A stretch of DNA of 8,228 bases, taken from contig JAZNJM010000015.1 in assembly GCA_045578045.1 (NCBI GenBank), positions 1 through 8,228 on the forward strand, written 5' to 3'. Both the position numbers and the translations under genes were made by a program. This DNA is from SIG653 sp045578045. GTDB taxonomy: Bacteria; Bacillota; Clostridia; Oscillospirales; CAG-382. The notes below the pieces were generated by a model. It was not told the DNA's origin and did no database searches. It worked only from the letters and a program-made list of their open reading frames with translations. The first letter of the stretch is position 1. Each line of letters opens with the position of its first letter. This document shows, piece by piece, positions 5,170 to 8,228 of this stretch.

Positions 5170-6837
5170 TTATTCACCAACCTTTACAATTAAATCGTCA
5201 ACAGAACCGCCTTGTGGAATCATAGGTAAAACAAGCTCATCTTTATCTATTGAACAGTCAATAACGTATGGTTCGTTGGAATTGAAAGCCTTTTTCAAAG
5301 CATTATCCAATTCTGAGATAGAAAAAACAGCTTGTCCGTCTGCACCAAATGCTTTTGCAATTTCAACAAAATCAGATTTTCTTTCAAGAGTTGTGCAAGA
5401 ATAATGTTTTTCAAAAAACATCGTTTGTAGCTGTCGAACCATCCCAAGAACGCCATTGTTCATAATTATAATAACAACGGGAACTTTATAACTAACAGCG
5501 GTTGCAAGCTCGTTTAAACTCATTCCAAAACCACCGTCTCCCGTTATGAGAACGGGTTTTTCATTCGTTCCGAAATAAGAACCAATAGAAGCCCCCATTC
5601 CGAAGCCCATAGTACCAAGTCCGCCGCTTGACAGAAAGGTTCTAATCTTTCTGAGCTTTACATTTTGTGCTGTCCAGAGCTGATGTTGACCAACGTCTGT
5701 AACCACGGGTGTATTTTCATTTAAATATTTATTTATTTGTTGAATTACGTTTTTGGGCGTTAAGCCCTCTCTATTATCTAAAAAACTAATTTCTTCTTTT
5801 TTTAGTTCTTCAACTGTTTTATTCCATTCTTTTTTTTCAGTTTTGTTTATCAACGGTAATAATTTTTGGAGTGTCAATTTTAAATCTGCTCTTAAACCAT
5901 ATACAGCATCAACGTTTTTTGAAAGCTCTGAACCATCTATATCAATATGAACAATTTCAGTTTTATGTGCAAATTTATGACGATTTCCTGTAACTCTATC
6001 GTTGAATCTTACTCCAAGAGCTATAATGCAATCGGCATTATTCATAGCCATTGTACTTGCATAATGACCGTGTATTCCTTGCATACCCAAAAATCTGGGA
6101 TAGTCTGTTGGAACAACTGAAAGTCCCATCATCGAACATCCAATTGGTGCATCAATCTTTTCTGCTAATTCAAGCATTTCTTCTTTTGCACCAGAGGAAA
6201 TAACTCCTCCACCAAAATAAATAAACGGTCTTTTGGAGTTGTTTATACATTTTGAGGCTTGTTCAATTCTGATATCCTTTGCCGCAAATTTTTCTATTTC
6301 TTCAACAGGGTGAGAGGGAGTATATTCAAATGTTGCTTCTTGAATATCTTTTGGAACGTCAACTAAAACAGGTCCTGGTCTTCCTGATTTTGCAAGTTTG
6401 AAAGCATTTCTTATTGTATCAGCCAGCTTACTTATTTCTCCAACAAAGTAATTATGCTTCGTTATAGGAAGAGTTATACCCGTAATGTCAATTTCCTGAA
6501 AACTGTCTGTTCCAATCTGATGCGTTGGAACGTTTCCGCAAATGGCAACCAATGGAATTGAATCAAGATGAGCCGTTGCAATTCCCGTTACAAGATTTGT
6601 TGCTCCAGGTCCAGAGGTTGATATAACAACTCCAACTTTACCCGTTGCTCTTGAATATCCGTCAGCAGCGTGAACAGCTCCTTGCTCGTGAGCTGTCAGT
6701 ATATGCCTTATTTCCTCTCTATATTTGTATAGAGAATCATAAACGTTTATAATCTGCCCTCCAGGATAGCCGAAAACAATATCGCACCCTTGTTCTATCA
6801 AAACTTTTATAATTATGTCAGCGCCTGATAATAACAT
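5170..6837 (-). CDS. ilvB: Acetolactate synthase large (catalytic) subunit
   Basis: This thiamine-diphosphate and FAD enzyme joins two pyruvates to 2-acetolactate, or pyruvate with 2-oxobutyrate, the first shared step of valine, leucine and isoleucine synthesis. At 555 residues it is full length. The N-terminal Pyr domain holds FGYPGGQI and the catalytic glutamate in AHEQGA (Glu51), then STSGPGATNLVTG (73-85). The middle domain includes FGGGV and LGVRFNDRVTG (274-284). The C-terminal PP domain has the ThDP motif GDGGFGMS (433-440) ending in NN (460-461). The ending VLPMIPQGGS is typical of biosynthetic AHAS rather than catabolic AlsS, as is the adjoining small subunit. I start at the ATG at 6837, which has GGAG six nt upstream; a TTG at 6849 would place that site inside the gene. 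It is first in the ilvB-ilvN-thioesterase operon, behind a strong promoter and a structured leader. Confidence 0.96.
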   Translation of the reverse strand: MLLSGADIIIKVLIEQGCDIVFGYPGGQIINVYDSLYKYREEIRHILTAHEQGAVHAADGYSRATGKVGVVISTSGPGATNLVTGIATAHLDSIPLVAICGNVPTHQIGTDSFQEIDITGITLPITKHNYFVGEISKLADTIRNAFKLAKSGRPGPVLVDVPKDIQEATFEYTPSHPVEEIEKFAAKDIRIEQASKCINNSKRPFIYFGGGVISSGAKEEMLELAEKIDAPIGCSMMGLSVVPTDYPRFLGMQGIHGHYASTMAMNNADCIIALGVRFNDRVTGNRHKFAHKTEIVHIDIDGSELSKNVDAVYGLRADLKLTLQKLLPLINKTEKKEWNKTVEELKKEEISFLDNREGLTPKNVIQQINKYLNENTPVVTDVGQHQLWTAQNVKLRKIRTFLSSGGLGTMGFGMGASIGSYFGTNEKPVLITGDGGFGMSLNELATAVSYKVPVVIIIMNNGVLGMVRQLQTMFFEKHYSCTTLERKSDFVEIAKAFGADGQAVFSISELDNALKKAFNSNEPYVIDCSIDKDELVLPMIPQGGSVDDLIVKVGE

Positions 6838-6843
6838 AAAAAA

Positions 6844-6847
6844 CTCC
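6844..6847 (-). promoter_or_regulatory. Ribosome binding site that fixes the ilvB start
   Basis: GGAG on the minus strand lies six T residues before the ATG at 6837. It overlaps a TTG codon (6849-6847) that would otherwise extend the reading frame by four codons (M/L-E-F-F), so the ATG is the likelier start. Confidence 0.75.
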
Positions 6848-6859
6848 AAAAATTATATT

Positions 6860-6896
6860 AAAACCGCCCCAAAGCCATTCACTTTGAGACGGTTTT
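6860..6896 (-). promoter_or_regulatory. Leader hairpin before ilvB, possible attenuator or terminator
   Basis: In the leftward RNA the arms 6896-6882 (AAAACCGTCTCAAAG) and 6874-6860 (CTTTGGGGCGGTTTT) form 15 continuous pairs, two of them G-U, around a 7-nt loop. The same arms on the plus strand would have two A-C mismatches, so the structure suits minus-strand RNA. It lies between the ilvB promoter (start near 6915) and the ribosome binding site. Its 3' side ends in TTTT and is followed by AATATAATTTTT, an imperfect T tract. It may attenuate the ilv operon, stop read-through from the symporter gene, or protect the mRNA. I see no T-box consensus and no branched-chain-rich leader peptide. Confidence 0.65.
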
Positions 6897-6911
6897 TAAA
6901 ACCTTACACTT

Positions 6912-6930
6912 TGATAAAAATATTTTATCA
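6912..6930. promoter_or_regulatory. Palindrome over the ilvB -10 box, candidate operator
   Basis: TGATAAAA-TAT-TTTTATCA is an 8-bp perfect inverted repeat with a 3-bp centre that covers the -10 (6922-6927) and the expected transcription start near 6915. A further outer pair of arms, AAACCTT (6940-6934) and AAGGTTT (6905-6899) on the minus strand, is symmetric around it. The position suits a repressor site. It does not match the CodY consensus as I know it, and no regulator can be named. Confidence 0.4.
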
Positions 6931-6950
6931 TCAAAGGTTTATTTTGTCAA
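6922..6950 (-). promoter_or_regulatory. Promoter of the ilvB-ilvN-thioesterase operon
   Basis: The minus strand has a perfect TTGACA (6950-6945), a 17-nt spacer and TAAAAT (6927-6922), 11 of 12 consensus bases. The start would be an A near 6915, giving a leader of about 77 nt that contains the 15-bp hairpin. Confidence 0.85.
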
Positions 6951-6972
6951 TACGATAATGAAAAATGTTTTT

Positions 6973-6992
6973 AATTAATACCAATTAATACC
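6973..6992. repeat. Tandem 10-bp direct repeat after the symporter gene
   Basis: On the minus strand GGTATTAATT occurs twice head to tail (6992-6983 and 6982-6973). It lies 24 nt after the symporter stop codon and about 23 nt upstream of the ilvB -35 box. It could be a binding site for an activator of the ilv promoter, or simply a short tandem duplication in AT-rich DNA. Confidence 0.5.
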
Positions 6993-7015
6993 AAAACAAA
7001 TATGCTTGAAATAGA

Positions 7016-8228
7016 TTAGTCGAGGGTTATAACGTCTTCGCTTTTGCTTTCTTCAGCAAGTTTCTGAATTTCTGCGTGGTGAGAATACATTGGTTTAACG
7101 TTTTTGTTTTTGAATTTTCTTTCAATATAATTTTTAGTTATTTTATAAACGAGAGGGGAGAGAAGAACAACAGCGATAAGGTTTGGAATCATCATAAGAC
7201 CGTTAAACATATCCGCTATATCCCAAGCAACAGTTGATTCTATCAACGCACCTGAAACCACCATTAAAACAAAAATAATGTTATAAATCTTTGCGGCTTT
7301 TGTTCCAAATAAATATTCAACAGATTTTGCACCATACTGAGACCAACCAACAATAGTTGTGAAAGCAAATAAGAGTATTGCAACAGCAATAAATCCTTCG
7401 CCAAACGCTCCGAAAACATTTCCGAAAGCCTTATTTATAAGTGTAGCATCGTTAACGTCTCCTACAACACGTCCAGTTTCGAAATTAATAAAACCAGATG
7501 TAAGAGCAATGAGAGCAGTTATTGAACAAACAACTATTGTATCAAAGAATACTTCAAAAATTCCCCACATACCTTGCTTAACAGGTTCTTTAACGTTTGA
7601 TGACGAATGAACCATAACGGAAGAACCAAGACCTGCTTCATTGGAAAATACGCCCCTTTTACAACCGTGTGTAATTACCTCTTTTATAGCAATACCCGAT
7701 GCACCACCAACGATAGCATCAACACCGAAAGCAAATTTAAAAATTGATTTGAAAGCAGGGATAATATTTTCGTAATTAAAACCAATAACTATAAAGCCGA
7801 AAACTATATATGCAATAGCCATAAATGGAACAATCAATTCAGCAAAACTTGCAATTCTTTGTATTCCACCAAGAATAATTAATCCGCTGAGAATCATAAG
7901 AATGAGTCCCATAATTAAATTTGCAACCGAAACGCCAAATAATTCAGCCGAATTATCTCCAAAAAATGCGGAATTTATGTTAAGAACAATTTTGTTTACC
8001 TGAGACATATTTCCAATACCAAACGATGAGAGTATAGTGAAAAAGGCAAACAAAAAAGCTAAAACAGAGCCTACATATTTAAGACCTTTCATTTTTCCAA
8101 CGCCGTCTTTGAGATAATACATTGCGCCGCCGGACCATTCATCGTTGGAATTTTTTCTTCTGAAATATATACCAAGAACCTTTTCTGAAAAACTTGTCAT
8201 CATTCCAAAAAATGCGGCTATCCACATC
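7016..8228 (-). CDS. Sodium:alanine/glycine symporter, AGCS family (5' end outside the window)
   Basis: The visible 403 residues are the middle and end of an AGCS (AlsT/DagA-type) carrier, which imports alanine or glycine with sodium across the cell membrane. Roughly the first 85-95 residues are missing at the window edge. The Met at 8227 is internal to the usual W-M-W-x-A-x-x-G-M stretch and is not the start. Family marks, by visible residue, are GGAMYYLKDG (33-42), the highly conserved KRGVFSNEAGLGSS (190-203), QGMWGIFEVFFDT (218-230) and FAFTTIVGWSQYG (287-299). About eight membrane segments are visible. The hydrophilic tail rich in His, Lys and Glu (366-403) is cytoplasmic. No clear terminator follows before the ilvB promoter, though the ilvB leader hairpin could stop read-through. 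Exact substrate is not readable; alanine or glycine is the family norm. Confidence 0.93.
   Translation of the reverse strand, partial: MWIAAFFGMMTSFSEKVLGIYFRRKNSNDEWSGGAMYYLKDGVGKMKGLKYVGSVLAFLFAFFTILSSFGIGNMSQVNKIVLNINSAFFGDNSAELFGVSVANLIMGLILMILSGLIILGGIQRIASFAELIVPFMAIAYIVFGFIVIGFNYENIIPAFKSIFKFAFGVDAIVGGASGIAIKEVITHGCKRGVFSNEAGLGSSVMVHSSSNVKEPVKQGMWGIFEVFFDTIVVCSITALIALTSGFINFETGRVVGDVNDATLINKAFGNVFGAFGEGFIAVAILLFAFTTIVGWSQYGAKSVEYLFGTKAAKIYNIIFVLMVVSGALIESTVAWDIADMFNGLMMIPNLIAVVLLSPLVYKITKNYIERKFKNKNVKPMYSHHAEIQKLAEESKSEDVITLD

Noticed and set aside
5753..5950. 65-codon plus-strand open frame within ilvB
   Set aside because: Lies antisense inside a highly conserved enzyme gene with no start signal of its own.
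6838..6915. T-box riboswitch or leader-peptide attenuator for ilvB
   Set aside because: The AGGGTGGnACCGCG-type T-box sequence is absent and the leader is too short for stem I. The only leader ATG reads MALGRF then stop, without a ribosome binding site or a run of Leu/Val/Ile codons.
7359..7610. 83-codon plus-strand open frame within the AGCS gene
   Set aside because: Antisense shadow of conserved membrane segments.
1..8228. CRISPR arrays, tRNA/rRNA genes, insertion sequences, phage or toxin-antitoxin genes
   Set aside because: I found no regularly spaced repeats, no cloverleaf or rRNA-like sequence, no transposase or integrase motif and no small toxin-antitoxin gene pair on either strand.

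Overview
The window is AT-rich, with strong AGGAGG-type ribosome binding sites, near-consensus sigma-A promoters and A/T-flanked intrinsic terminators. Codon use, an ECF sigma / DUF4367 pair and an AGCS carrier all point to a low-GC Firmicute, most likely a Clostridia-class anaerobe. The genus cannot be read from this sequence alone. The genes are mostly ordinary housekeeping and amino-acid metabolism, and I see no phage, transposon, CRISPR array, rRNA or tRNA.

Layout from left to right: (1) 1-34 holds the first 11 codons of a leftward gene that runs off the window, with its own promoter and ribosome binding site. (2) 211-1806 is a leftward two-gene unit: an ECF-type sigma factor followed by a membrane protein with a DUF4367-like outer domain, predicted to be its anti-sigma factor, closed by a strong terminator. 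An 11-bp perfect inverted repeat encloses the ribosome binding site and start of the second gene. (3) 1807-2057 is a gene-poor spacer. (4) 2058-2537 is a leftward YbaK/EbsC-type Cys-tRNA(Pro) deacylase, divergent from (5) 2691-4106, a rightward LeuT-fold sodium:neurotransmitter-symporter family transporter driven by an exact-consensus promoter. (6) 4117-4166 is a terminator able to serve both converging units. (7) 4234-6837 is a leftward operon ilvB-ilvN-hotdog thioesterase: the large and small subunits of acetolactate synthase, then a YbgC-like acyl-CoA thioesterase, packed with gaps of 1 and 11 nt. (8) 6838-7015 holds the ilvB promoter, a palindrome over its -10, and a 15-bp leader hairpin. 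(9) 7016-8228 is the 5'-truncated gene of an AGCS sodium:alanine/glycine symporter.

Taken together, the right half concerns amino acids. Acetolactate synthase commits pyruvate/2-oxobutyrate to valine, leucine and isoleucine, and sodium-coupled amino-acid carriers flank the operon on both sides. The left half is a signalling unit in which the membrane protein probably holds the sigma factor until an unknown envelope signal arrives. No clearly undescribed system is evident. The observations most worth a second look are the structured ilvB leader, the inverted repeat at the sigma/anti-sigma junction, and the thioesterase built into an ilvBN operon.
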